DNA of 64,000 bases, from NCBI GenBank assembly GCA_002720475.1, contig PBIL01000006.1, positions 91,631 to 155,630 on the forward strand. The letters are read 5' to 3'. This stretch comes from Roseovarius sp. (GTDB lineage Bacteria; Pseudomonadota; Alphaproteobacteria; Rhodobacterales; Rhodobacteraceae). The notes beneath the pieces are model-generated. The model did no database searches. It worked only from the letters and a program-made list of their open reading frames with translations, and was not told the DNA's origin. The position numbers and the translations under genes are program-made. This document shows positions 8,182 to 16,666 of the stretch, one piece after another; positions within the stretch are counted from its first letter, which is position 1, and the number at the start of each line of letters is the position of its first letter.

Positions 8182-9516
8182 ATGTCATGGCAAAGCAAGA
8201 TCGCCTGGAAAGAGGGGCTCTTCCTGCAAGCCCATCACCTTCAGCAGGCGGATCGCTATGTTGAGCATCTGATCGAGATGCGCAGCCGCCATGCCGCGCC
8301 CTATCCCTGGGGGTTCTCGCACCTCGAGATCGACACCGACCTTTCGGAGCAGAACCTCTTCGGTCTGCGCCGGGCGGCGGGGATCTTTCCCGACGGCTTG
8401 CCCTTCGATCTGCCGGGCACGAGCCTTCTGCCGCATCCCGTGGCGGTGCCCGAAGGCTCGGAGGGGAATTTCATCTGGCTGACCGTGCCGATGTCGGATC
8501 CGAACGGGCGCGAGATCGGCACCGATGACGAAACGAGCCGCGCCACGCGCTACGTGCTCGACCGCGAGCGCGTCGCGGACAGCACCGCCGCGATGCGGCT
8601 CGAGCACGATCTGGAGATCGCCCATCCCCGCCTGGCCCTGGAGGTGCGGCGCACGGCCAAGCCGGGCTATAGCTGCCTGCGCGTGGCACGCGTGGTCGAG
8701 GTGCGCGACAAGACCGTGGTGCTCGATCCCGCCTTCGCGCCGCCGCTGCTCCGGGCAGACGCGCATCCGGTCGTGGCGGGCTGGATCGACCGGGTGGTGG
8801 GCTGGGTCGAGACGCGGCTGGCGGCACTGGCGCGCTATGCCGCCGATCCCGGCACCGGCGGCGGGTTGCAGGCGGCGGATTACTCCATGCTTCTGCTGCT
8901 CAATCGTGAAATCGGCGGGCTGCGGCACATGCGCGCTTCGCGCTATGTCCACCCCGAGCGGCTCTATACCACGCTGTTGCGGCTGGCCGGAGAGTTGTGG
9001 ACCTTCGACGCCACGCGGCTCTGTCCGGATTACCCGACCTATGACCATGACGACCTCGAGGAAACCTTTACCCCGGTGCTGCGCGACATCCAGCGCCTTC
9101 TGAGCCGCGACATGAGCCGCGCGATCCGGCTCGATCTGCAACAGCCGGTGCCCAATTCCTTCATCGCCACGGTCGAGAACCGGGCGCTGTTCCGCGAGGC
9201 GGCATTCATCATAGAGGTGACAGCCGACAAGCCGCTGACCCAGATCCAGCAGCAGTTTCCGCTGCTGTGCAAGGTCGGGCCGAACACCCGCATGGGCCAG
9301 ATCGTGGACAGCAACCTGCCGGGACTGGAACTGGTCCACCTGCCGACACCGCCGCACCAGATCCGCGCGGTCACGAGCCATGTCTACTTCAGCATCGACA
9401 AACGCTCGGAACTGTGGCGCGAATTCTCCACCGCCTCGGCGATCGGGCTGCATTTCGCAGGCGACTGGCCGGAGCTGGAGCTTGATATCTGGGCGATCAT
9501 GGAGGCCGCGACATGA
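8182..9516 (+). CDS. tssK: T6SS baseplate protein TssK
   Basis: This 444-residue TssK (VasE/ImpJ family) opens with the typical WKEGLFLQAHHLQQADRYVE segment. In the T6SS it links the baseplate to the TssL/TssM membrane complex as a trimer. The ATG at 8182 is chosen because family members begin at this MSW.SKIAW-like segment; a GAAAGAG ribosome site precedes it. It is the first gene of a compact run, and tssL overlaps its stop by 4 bases. Other baseplate genes (tssE, F, G) are not nearby. Confidence 0.95.
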   Translation: MSWQSKIAWKEGLFLQAHHLQQADRYVEHLIEMRSRHAAPYPWGFSHLEIDTDLSEQNLFGLRRAAGIFPDGLPFDLPGTSLLPHPVAVPEGSEGNFIWLTVPMSDPNGREIGTDDETSRATRYVLDRERVADSTAAMRLEHDLEIAHPRLALEVRRTAKPGYSCLRVARVVEVRDKTVVLDPAFAPPLLRADAHPVVAGWIDRVVGWVETRLAALARYAADPGTGGGLQAADYSMLLLLNREIGGLRHMRASRYVHPERLYTTLLRLAGELWTFDATRLCPDYPTYDHDDLEETFTPVLRDIQRLLSRDMSRAIRLDLQQPVPNSFIATVENRALFREAAFIIEVTADKPLTQIQQQFPLLCKVGPNTRMGQIVDSNLPGLELVHLPTPPHQIRAVTSHVYFSIDKRSELWREFSTASAIGLHFAGDWPELELDIWAIMEAAT

Positions 9517-11171
9517 GCGTGCCACCTCCCTCCGGTGGCGGTGGCGACGGTCGCAAGCCGCCCAAACCCCCGCAGCGCACGGTGATCGCGCCGCTGCCGG
9601 GCGCGCGCGCGCGCCCCGCGCCCGGACCGGGGGACGGCGATGCCAGGCCGGACCAGGGCCAGGAGCAGCGCGGCGCGCGTCCCCTGCCATGGGCAGGCGG
9701 GTCCGGCGCGGCCTGGGAGAAACCTGCACCAGATCCGGGCGTGGGCAGCGCACCTCCCGCGGACGCCTGGGGCACGCCACCCGCCACCCCGTCGCCCGCC
9801 GCCTCCGGCGGAGGGCAGCACGCCTGGATGGGCAGCGCCGGAAAGGAGCAGTTCTTTCCCGAGATCGCGCGCCCGACCGAGGCGGGCCCTGCGGCAGCTC
9901 GGCACAAGATCCCGCTGGAAAAGGCACTCGAGAGCACGGTGACGGGCCATGCGGTCGGGGCCAACCCGTTCACCGCGGCCGCTGCGGGCCTGCTGATGCT
10001 GCTGGGACGGCTGCGCAGCCAGGTGGTCGACATGCAGGCCTTGCCGCTGATGGCCCACGTCACCCGCGAGATCGACGGGTTCGAAGCCCGCGCCACCGGG
10101 CGCGGTGCCGATCCGCATCAGGCGCTGGTCGCCAAATACGTGCTCTGCGGCACTGCCGATGACGTGGTGCAGAACCTGCCCGGCACCGATCGAGAGGTCT
10201 GGGTGCAATACGCGATGGAGGCGCGGTTCTTCAACCGCCGCACCTCGGGTGTCGGCATATTCCAGGAGATCGAGAAGGCGCTGGCCGATCCGGCGCGCTG
10301 CTACGATCTGCTCGAACTGATGCTGATCTGCCTGCAACTGGGCTTCGAGGGCAAGTATCGCGGTGCCCCGGGCGGCGATGTCGATCTGCAACGCATCCGG
10401 CGGCAGATCTACGAGACGCTTCGGCACTTGCGCAGGCGCGAGGATGACGACATCTCGCCGCATTGGCAGGGCTTTGCCATTGCCACCCCCCATCAGGGCC
10501 GCCGGGTACCGCTCTGGGTGGTGACAAGCCTCGCCATGGCGCTGCTCTGCGGCAGCTTCATCGGGATGCGCGTCTATCTCGGGCAGGATGCCGGGCGGGT
10601 CGCCGACGGGCTGCGGGGGCTGCATCCCGACGGCACCCTGACGCTGGCGCGCGCGGCCACGCTGCCCGACCTGCCGCCAGAGCCCGAGCCCTATGTGCCC
10701 CCGGTCTTCGAGGCCCCCGGACAGCTCGAGCGGATTCGTGCCGCGCTCGCCCCGGAGATCGAGGCGGGCGATCTCACCGTCGAGATGCGCGGCAATTTCA
10801 TCGCCGTGACCGCCAACAACCTGGTGTTGTTCGACAGCGGTCGCGCCGATCTGCGTGAGGACTTCTTGCCGGTCGCCAGGCGCATCGCCGAGGTGCTGGA
10901 GACGGAGCCGGGGGCCATCCGCATCGTCGGCCATACCGACAACGTGCCGATGAGCGGGCGCGGGCGGTTCCGCAACAACCAGGAACTGTCGGTCGCGCGC
11001 GCCGAGGCGGTGGCCGGGGTGATCCGCCCCGCGCTGAGCGAAGCGGAGCGCGTCGAGGTGATCGGCGCGGGCGAAGACGACCCGGTGGCCGACAATGCCA
11101 CAGCCGAGGGGCGCGCGCAGAACCGCCGCGTCGAGGTGCTGATCCGCCGAGAGGAGGCAAGTGGGATATGA
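9513..11171 (+). CDS. tssL: T6SS membrane protein TssL with C-terminal OmpA peptidoglycan-binding domain
   Basis: This 552-residue protein starts with a Pro/Gly-rich cytoplasmic tail (about 1-115). The DotU/IcmH-type cytoplasmic domain follows (about 130-320; LLMLLGRLRSQ, LVAKYVLCGTADDVV, FFNRRTSGVGIFQEIEKAL). One transmembrane helix sits at about 333-353. A periplasmic OmpA-like domain (about 410-550) carries LVLFDSGRADL, IRIVGHTDNVPM and QNRRVEVLI. It belongs to the extended TssL class, which can anchor the complex to peptidoglycan itself. It is ATGA-coupled to tssK, and tssM follows 28 bases later. Confidence 0.95.
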   Translation: MSVPPPSGGGGDGRKPPKPPQRTVIAPLPGARARPAPGPGDGDARPDQGQEQRGARPLPWAGGSGAAWEKPAPDPGVGSAPPADAWGTPPATPSPAASGGGQHAWMGSAGKEQFFPEIARPTEAGPAAARHKIPLEKALESTVTGHAVGANPFTAAAAGLLMLLGRLRSQVVDMQALPLMAHVTREIDGFEARATGRGADPHQALVAKYVLCGTADDVVQNLPGTDREVWVQYAMEARFFNRRTSGVGIFQEIEKALADPARCYDLLELMLICLQLGFEGKYRGAPGGDVDLQRIRRQIYETLRHLRRREDDDISPHWQGFAIATPHQGRRVPLWVVTSLAMALLCGSFIGMRVYLGQDAGRVADGLRGLHPDGTLTLARAATLPDLPPEPEPYVPPVFEAPGQLERIRAALAPEIEAGDLTVEMRGNFIAVTANNLVLFDSGRADLREDFLPVARRIAEVLETEPGAIRIVGHTDNVPMSGRGRFRNNQELSVARAEAVAGVIRPALSEAERVEVIGAGEDDPVADNATAEGRAQNRRVEVLIRREEASGI

Positions 11172-11199
11172 GCACGCCCGTCCGACCGGGAGGACCGGC

Positions 11200-14100
11200 A
11201 TGAAGAAGATCATCTTCAGTCTGCTGACCGTGCTGGGGCTGGTGGCCTTTGCCCTGGCGCTCTGGTTCGGCGGACCGCTGATCGGCGTTGCGGGCGTGTT
11301 CCCGTTCGCCTCGGTCTGGGCGCGGCTTCTGCTGATCGCGCTGGTCTGGGGCGCGGTCGGGCTCTACCACCTCGTCCGCTGGTGGCGTGCGCGCCGCGCA
11401 GAACGCGCGCTCGAGGCCGCGATCGTGCCCGAAGGCCCGGTGGGCGACGGCGAGGTTCTGGGCGAGAAGCTCCACGAGGCACTGGCGGTACTGCGCCGCT
11501 CCTCGGGTTCCTCGGCCTATCTCTACGAATTGCCCTGGTATGTGATCATCGGCCCGCCCGGCGCGGGCAAGACCACGGCGCTGCTGAATTCCGGCCTGCG
11601 GTTTCCCCTGGCCGAGAGCGCGGGCGGGCCGATCGCCGGGGCAGGAGGCACGCGCTATTGTGACTGGTGGTTTTCCGAAGAGGCCGTCCTGATCGACACC
11701 GCGGGACGCTACACCACCCATGACAGCGACGCCGAGGCCGACCGCGAGAGCTGGATGGCCTTTCTGGATCTGCTCAAGCGGCACCGCCCGCGCCAGCCGG
11801 TGAACGGTGTGATCCTCGCCATCAGCCTCGAGGACCTGCTCGCGGGCGACGAGGCCGTGATCGAGGCCCATGCCACTGCAATCCGCGACCGGCTGCTGGA
11901 ACTGCAGGAGGTGTTCCGCATCGAGGTGCCGGTCTACGTGCTCTTCACCAAGGCGGATCTCATCGCGGGCTTCACCGAGTTCTTCGGCAGCTTCAGCGCC
12001 TCGCGTCGGCAAAAGGTCTGGGGCGCGACCTTCCGCCCTGCCAACCGGCGCGAGCCGACGCTGCCGCTGGTGGCGGCGGAATACGACGCCCTGCTCGCGC
12101 GCCTCTCGGCCGAAGTCACCGACCGCATGAACGAGGAGCCCGACGGGGTGGCGCGCATCGCGATCTTCGGATTTCCGGCGCAGGTGGCGATGCTCAAGGA
12201 CCGGGTGATCGGCCTGCTCACCGGCGTTTTCGGATCGAGCCGCTACCGGGTCAACGCGACGCTGCGTGGCTTCTACTTCGCGTCCGGCACCCAGGAGGGC
12301 ACGCCGATCGACCAGGTGCTCGGCGCGATGGAGCGCAGCTTCGGCGACATGGGCATGCTGCCCGGTGCCGGGGCCTCGGGCCGCGGCCGAAGCTATTTCC
12401 TGCACGACCTGTTGCGCAAGGTGATCTTTGCCGAGGCGGGATGGGTCTCGCAGGATGCGCGTGCAGTGCGGCGCGAGCGCGTGTTGCGCTACGGGATCTT
12501 CACGCTGGTGCTGATCGCTACCGGCGCCTTGGCGGCCCTCTGGGGCACGAGCTTTTACCGCAACCATGCGCTGGTGCGCTCCGCCGAAGCCGAGATGGCC
12601 CGCTACCGTGACGAGGCGCGGCTCGAACTGGAAAAAACCGAGATCACGGATCCGGATCTCGGCCCGGTGCTGCCGCTGTTGCGCCAGCTCGCCTCCTTGC
12701 CCCTGGGCCATGCAACGCAGGACATCGGCGGCGGGCTGCTCGACGGTGCCGGGCTGAGCCAGCGCAGCGCGATCCGAGCAGCGGCTCTGGCGGCCTATCG
12801 CGACGGGCTCGAGCGTCACCTGCGCCCGCGGCTGATCCTGCATGTAGAGACCCGGATCGCCGAGGACATCACCAATAACGACCTGCTGTCGCTCTATGAA
12901 TCGCTCAAGGTCTACAAGCTTCTGGGCCATGCCGCGCCGGCACCTGACGATGCCTTCATCGCCGCCTGGTTCGCGGATGAATGGGCCCGGGACCCGGCCT
13001 ACCGCGGGGCCGGGCCGATGCGCGATCTGCGCGCCGAGATGGAGGCGCATCTGTGGGCCATGCTGGATCTGTCGGCGACCCAGAGCCGCGCCCGTGTCGA
13101 TCTCAACGGCGCATTGGTGGAGCGTGCCGAGCGCATCCTGTCGCTGATGAATCTCGAGGATCAGGCATGGCTTCTGGTGATGGGGGCGGGTGGGCCCCAG
13201 GATATCGCGCCGTTCAATCTCGGCCAGCGTGCCGGGCCCGATGCGGAGCTGGTCTTCGAGACGCTGGACGGGCGCGCGCTCAACGAACTCGAAGTGCCTG
13301 CCACCTTTACATATGCCGGTTTCCATCAGTATTTCCTGCCGCGCCTCGCCGATGTCGCCAACAAGCTCGAGACGCAGCAATGGGTGCTGGGCGCGCGCGC
13401 CGAGGCGGCGGATGTCTCGGGCGAGTTGCGCCGTCTCGGACCGGCGATCATGAACCGCTATGCGCTCGAGTTCACCCGCGCCTGGAATGCGGCGCTCGAC
13501 AATATCCGGCTGCGCCCGATGGCCGCGGGCGCGCCGCAATTCCTCGCGCTCAACGCCGTCTCCGACCCACGCCAGTCGCCGATCCTCAAGCTGGTGGAGG
13601 CGGTGAACAAGGAAACCAGGCTGACGGCCGGATTCGATGAGGAGGACGGGTTCGGGGCCGGGCTGGGCAGCCTCGCCGAGGGCGAGGGGGCCGAGATCGC
13701 GGGTTTGGTCGGCGAGCAGGTGATGCGCCGCATCCGCGAACGTGCCTCGGGGATGAGCCGGATCGGCTTTGACGTGCTCGAACAGCGCCGCCGCTCGTCG
13801 AACCGGGCGGACGGTCAGGCAGCGCAGGGCGGCGGCGCATCCGCCGCCGAGGCGCAGTTGCCGGGTGCCAATGTCGAGGCACAGTTCGGGCGCTGGCACG
13901 ATCTGCTGATCGAACTGCCCGAGGGACGGCCCATCGACGTGCTGCTGCAGGACCTGCAGAAGATCTATCGTCTGATGCTCACCTCCACCGCAGGCGCGGG
14001 ACAGATCCCTGCCACGCTCGGCCAGGAACTGGCAACACAGGCGGCCCTTCTCACCCGCCATGCCACGCGGCTGCCGCCGCAACTGGCGCGGATGATCCAG

Positions 14101-14847
14101 CAGGCGAGCGAGGAATTCGCCGGCAACGCCGCGAATACCACGCTGGCCGCGCTCAACGAGCGGCTCAATGCCGAGGTGTCGCAGGTCTGCGAGGCGCTGG
14201 TGCCCAACAGCTATCCGTTCGACGGCCGCGCCAATCGCGACCTGCCGATGGCCGAATTCGCCCGGCTCTTCGCCCCTGGCGGGGTGATCGACCGGTTCTT
14301 CAAGACGGAACTGCTGCCGCATGCAGATATCAGCGGTGCGGAATGGCGATGGAAGCCCGACAGCCGCCTGGGCGCGCAGATGTCGCTTGCCACGCTGGCC
14401 CAGTTCCAGCGCGCATCGGCGATCCGCGACGCCTATTTCCCCGGCGGCAGCGCGCTGCCGGGCTTCGACATCACCATTCGCCAGACCGCGCTGCATCCCG
14501 ATGCGGACGTGGCGCTGCTGGAGATCAACGGGCAGGTGATCACGACGCAGCAATCCGGCAGCCTCGCGCAGAGCCTGTTCTGGCCTTCGGGCGGTGGCAG
14601 CGGCTCGGCCTCGGTGCAGCTTGCACCCGAGATGCCCGGCCGCGAATCGGCGTTGCAGGTCGCACCCGGCCCCTGGGCGCTGATGAGGCTGATCAACGCC
14701 GGCAAGCCGCGCCCTTCGGGCAGCGGCGTCAATATCCGGCTCGATGTCGGCGGGCGCTATGTCGCCTACAACATCAACACCGCCTCGTCGGGCAACCCGT
14801 TCTTTCTGCGCGAGCTGTGGGATTTCCGCTGCCCGCGCGGGCTGTGA
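11200..14847 (+). CDS. tssM: T6SS inner-membrane ATPase-like protein TssM (IcmF)
   Basis: This 1215-residue TssM has two N-terminal transmembrane helices (about 3-22 and 30-60). A cytoplasmic NTPase domain follows, with Walker A GPPGAGKTT at 118-126 and Walker B-like VLIDTAGRY at about 165. A third transmembrane helix lies near 430 (GIFTLVLIATGALAALWG), and the rest is a long periplasmic region ending in the usual beta-rich C-terminal domain. It forms the trans-envelope channel with TssL and normally TssJ. No TssJ lipoprotein gene is present in the window. The ATG at 11200 has GGGAGGACC upstream and fits the family start better than the upstream in-frame GTG. Confidence 0.95.
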   Translation: MKKIIFSLLTVLGLVAFALALWFGGPLIGVAGVFPFASVWARLLLIALVWGAVGLYHLVRWWRARRAERALEAAIVPEGPVGDGEVLGEKLHEALAVLRRSSGSSAYLYELPWYVIIGPPGAGKTTALLNSGLRFPLAESAGGPIAGAGGTRYCDWWFSEEAVLIDTAGRYTTHDSDAEADRESWMAFLDLLKRHRPRQPVNGVILAISLEDLLAGDEAVIEAHATAIRDRLLELQEVFRIEVPVYVLFTKADLIAGFTEFFGSFSASRRQKVWGATFRPANRREPTLPLVAAEYDALLARLSAEVTDRMNEEPDGVARIAIFGFPAQVAMLKDRVIGLLTGVFGSSRYRVNATLRGFYFASGTQEGTPIDQVLGAMERSFGDMGMLPGAGASGRGRSYFLHDLLRKVIFAEAGWVSQDARAVRRERVLRYGIFTLVLIATGALAALWGTSFYRNHALVRSAEAEMARYRDEARLELEKTEITDPDLGPVLPLLRQLASLPLGHATQDIGGGLLDGAGLSQRSAIRAAALAAYRDGLERHLRPRLILHVETRIAEDITNNDLLSLYESLKVYKLLGHAAPAPDDAFIAAWFADEWARDPAYRGAGPMRDLRAEMEAHLWAMLDLSATQSRARVDLNGALVERAERILSLMNLEDQAWLLVMGAGGPQDIAPFNLGQRAGPDAELVFETLDGRALNELEVPATFTYAGFHQYFLPRLADVANKLETQQWVLGARAEAADVSGELRRLGPAIMNRYALEFTRAWNAALDNIRLRPMAAGAPQFLALNAVSDPRQSPILKLVEAVNKETRLTAGFDEEDGFGAGLGSLAEGEGAEIAGLVGEQVMRRIRERASGMSRIGFDVLEQRRRSSNRADGQAAQGGGASAAEAQLPGANVEAQFGRWHDLLIELPEGRPIDVLLQDLQKIYRLMLTSTAGAGQIPATLGQELATQAALLTRHATRLPPQLARMIQQASEEFAGNAANTTLAALNERLNAEVSQVCEALVPNSYPFDGRANRDLPMAEFARLFAPGGVIDRFFKTELLPHADISGAEWRWKPDSRLGAQMSLATLAQFQRASAIRDAYFPGGSALPGFDITIRQTALHPDADVALLEINGQVITTQQSGSLAQSLFWPSGGGSGSASVQLAPEMPGRESALQVAPGPWALMRLINAGKPRPSGSGVNIRLDVGGRYVAYNINTASSGNPFFLRELWDFRCPRGL

Positions 14848-14864
14848 GCGACCGGAGGCAGGAC

Positions 14865-15877
14865 ATGACGAGCAGACAGTCAGACGAGACCGCGCCACCC
14901 GCAACCGGAACAGGGACGGAGCTGGATACGAAGACGCTCGCAGAGGCAAAGGCGACAGCCGCGCCGGACGCGACGAACGACACCGAGGCGGATGACGATG
15001 CCGGACACGCGCACTGTGACGACCCGGTACCGGAGGCGGTTCCATCACCCGAGGCGGATGTGGCGGCGACGCCTGTGGACGAGCACGCACCGGGTCCCGC
15101 CCCCCCCCGGCGCCCTCTCCCCCCGAGGCGGCCGCCCCCTGCAAGGCGGGGCTCTTCGGCAAGCTGCCCGCGCGGGGCGATTTCATCTCGCGCGCCGTCG
15201 CCCAGGATCTCCTGCGCCCGATCGAGGACTGGCTCCTGCCGCTGGTGCAGGCCACGCGCGAGCTTCTGGGTACGAACTGGGAAGCGGCCTGGCGGCAGGC
15301 GCCGCCCTGGCGGTTCTGGATCGGTCCCGACATCCTGCGCGGCGACTGGACGCGCAACCTGCGCGCCCACGAACAGGCGGGCACGGTGACCGGCGTGCTC
15401 CTGCCCTCCGCCGACCGGCAGGGGCGGCTCTTTCCGCTGGTGCTGGTGCTCGCGGACGATCACGCGCGCCTCATGCCGCCGCCGGTGCTCGAGGCACCGG
15501 ACCGGGGGTGGTATGCCACCTGCGACGCGCTGCTGCTGGCGGCGCGTGCGGGCCGCGCGCTCGAGGCGGTCGAGGTCGATCTGGCGGCGCTGGCCGCGCC
15601 ACGCCTGCCGGACGGAGCGGCGCAGATGGCCGGGCTTCTGGCGCGGCGCGCGCTCTGGGGGCAGGGTGGCGGCGAGGACGGCGGGGAGGGCTCGGTCTGG
15701 AGCGGGATTCGCGCCAGCGACCATCACCTTGCCGCGACCGGACGCAGTTACTGGTGGTGCGAGGGGGCGGAGGGGCGGACCAGCGTCATCTCGCTTGCCG
15801 GGCTGCCCGATGCCGAAACCTTCGCCTTCATGCTGACCGACGCCATTCCACCCGCCGAGCCACAGACAGGAGGCTGA
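14865..15877 (+). CDS. tagF: TagF-type T6SS regulator, split by a frameshift at a C9 run
   Basis: An ATG at 14865 (GGAGGCAGGAC upstream) opens an acidic, disordered stretch of about 78 residues. The conserved TagF domain (GLFGKLPARGDFISRA, then LPLVQATRELLG) lies in the -1 frame, which is open from 15020 to the stop at 15877. That second frame has no usable start before the core motif. The frames join if one C is added to (or two removed from) the C9 run at 15100-15108, or by a -1 ribosomal slip there. TagF proteins repress the T6SS post-translationally, usually by acting on the FHA protein independently of phosphorylation. So the locus is a sequencing error, a phase-variable switch, programmed slippage or a recent pseudogene. 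Family assignment is strong; expression state is unknown. Confidence 0.8.
15100..15108 (+). repeat. Nine-C homopolymer at the tagF frame break
   Basis: Nine consecutive C occur in the Pro-rich segment of tagF, with a second C6 run shortly after (15119-15124). In the upstream frame the context reads GCC CCC CCC CGG, which allows a -1 slip. The frame carrying the conserved domain becomes continuous after a one-base change here. Confidence 0.75.
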
Positions 15878-15883
15878 GCCGTC

Positions 15884-16666
15884 ATGAGCAATCCGAAATT
15901 CCGTTTCGAGACCGGGGCCGTGACTCATGACGGATGCGTGCGCGCCCATAACGAGGATCGCTATCTCAGCGCACCGCAGCATGGGATCTGGCTGGTGGCC
16001 GACGGGATGGGCGGGCATTTCGGTGGCGATGTGGCGGCACAGATCGTCGTCGACCGGGTCGAGACCGTGCGGCAAAGCTCGAGCGCGGCCGATCTGCGGG
16101 CGCGGTTTCTCGACCGGGTAGCGCGGGCCAATGAAGATATCCGCGCCCATTCCGCGCGCCATGACGGGGTCACGATCGGCGCGACGCTGGCGGCGCTGCT
16201 GATCCACGAGGCGCATTTCGCCTGTTGCTGGTGCGGCGACAGCCGGATCTACCTGCTGCGCGACGGCGTGCTGACCCAGCTCTCGCGTGATCATACCGAG
16301 GCGCAGGAACTGTTCGACAGCGGCGCGATCACTGCCGAGCAGGCCGAGAACTGGCCACGCAAGAACGTCATCACCCGCGCTGTCGGGGTCTACGAGCAGG
16401 CCGAGATCGACCATGCGACCGGCACCCTGCGCGACCGCGATGCGTTCCTGTTGTGCTCGGACGGGCTTACAGGGCATTTGCACGATGACGAAATCGTCGC
16501 CATGATGCGCGGGCAGCCCTCGCAGGCCGCCTGCGAGGCGCTCCTGGCCGAAACGCTGCGACGCGGGGCCAGCGACAATGTCACGGTTATCGTTGTGCGC
16601 TGTGCGCTCAAGACGGTGGTGAGCAACGAAGAGACCGCCACGCAAGACCAGGAAGGCAGCGTCTGA
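15884..16666 (+). CDS. pppA: PP2C-family serine/threonine phosphatase PppA of the T6SS
   Basis: This 260-residue PP2C phosphatase shows the metal-binding motifs in order: GCVRAHNEDRY near residue 17, VADGMGGHFGGDVAA near 37, LLCSDGLTGHLHDDE near 187 and the final GASDNVTVIVV near 227. In T6SS phospho-control it removes the phosphate that PpkA places on the FHA protein and switches assembly off. It has a strong AGGAGG site overlapping the end of tagF and abuts ppkA (TGATG overlap). Confidence 0.93.
   Translation: MSNPKFRFETGAVTHDGCVRAHNEDRYLSAPQHGIWLVADGMGGHFGGDVAAQIVVDRVETVRQSSSAADLRARFLDRVARANEDIRAHSARHDGVTIGATLAALLIHEAHFACCWCGDSRIYLLRDGVLTQLSRDHTEAQELFDSGAITAEQAENWPRKNVITRAVGVYEQAEIDHATGTLRDRDAFLLCSDGLTGHLHDDEIVAMMRGQPSQAACEALLAETLRRGASDNVTVIVVRCALKTVVSNEETATQDQEGSV

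Noticed and set aside
10798-15384. 1528-residue minus-strand open frame opposite tssL, tssM and tagF
   Set aside because: Composition is Arg/Ala/Gly/His-rich with no motif, while the plus strand carries fully recognisable TssL and TssM domains. It is a codon-bias shadow.
15020-15877. Translation of tagF from an internal start in the second frame only
   Set aside because: No ATG, GTG or TTG occurs in that frame before the GLFGKLPARGDF core; the first GTG is at 15245, well inside the domain.
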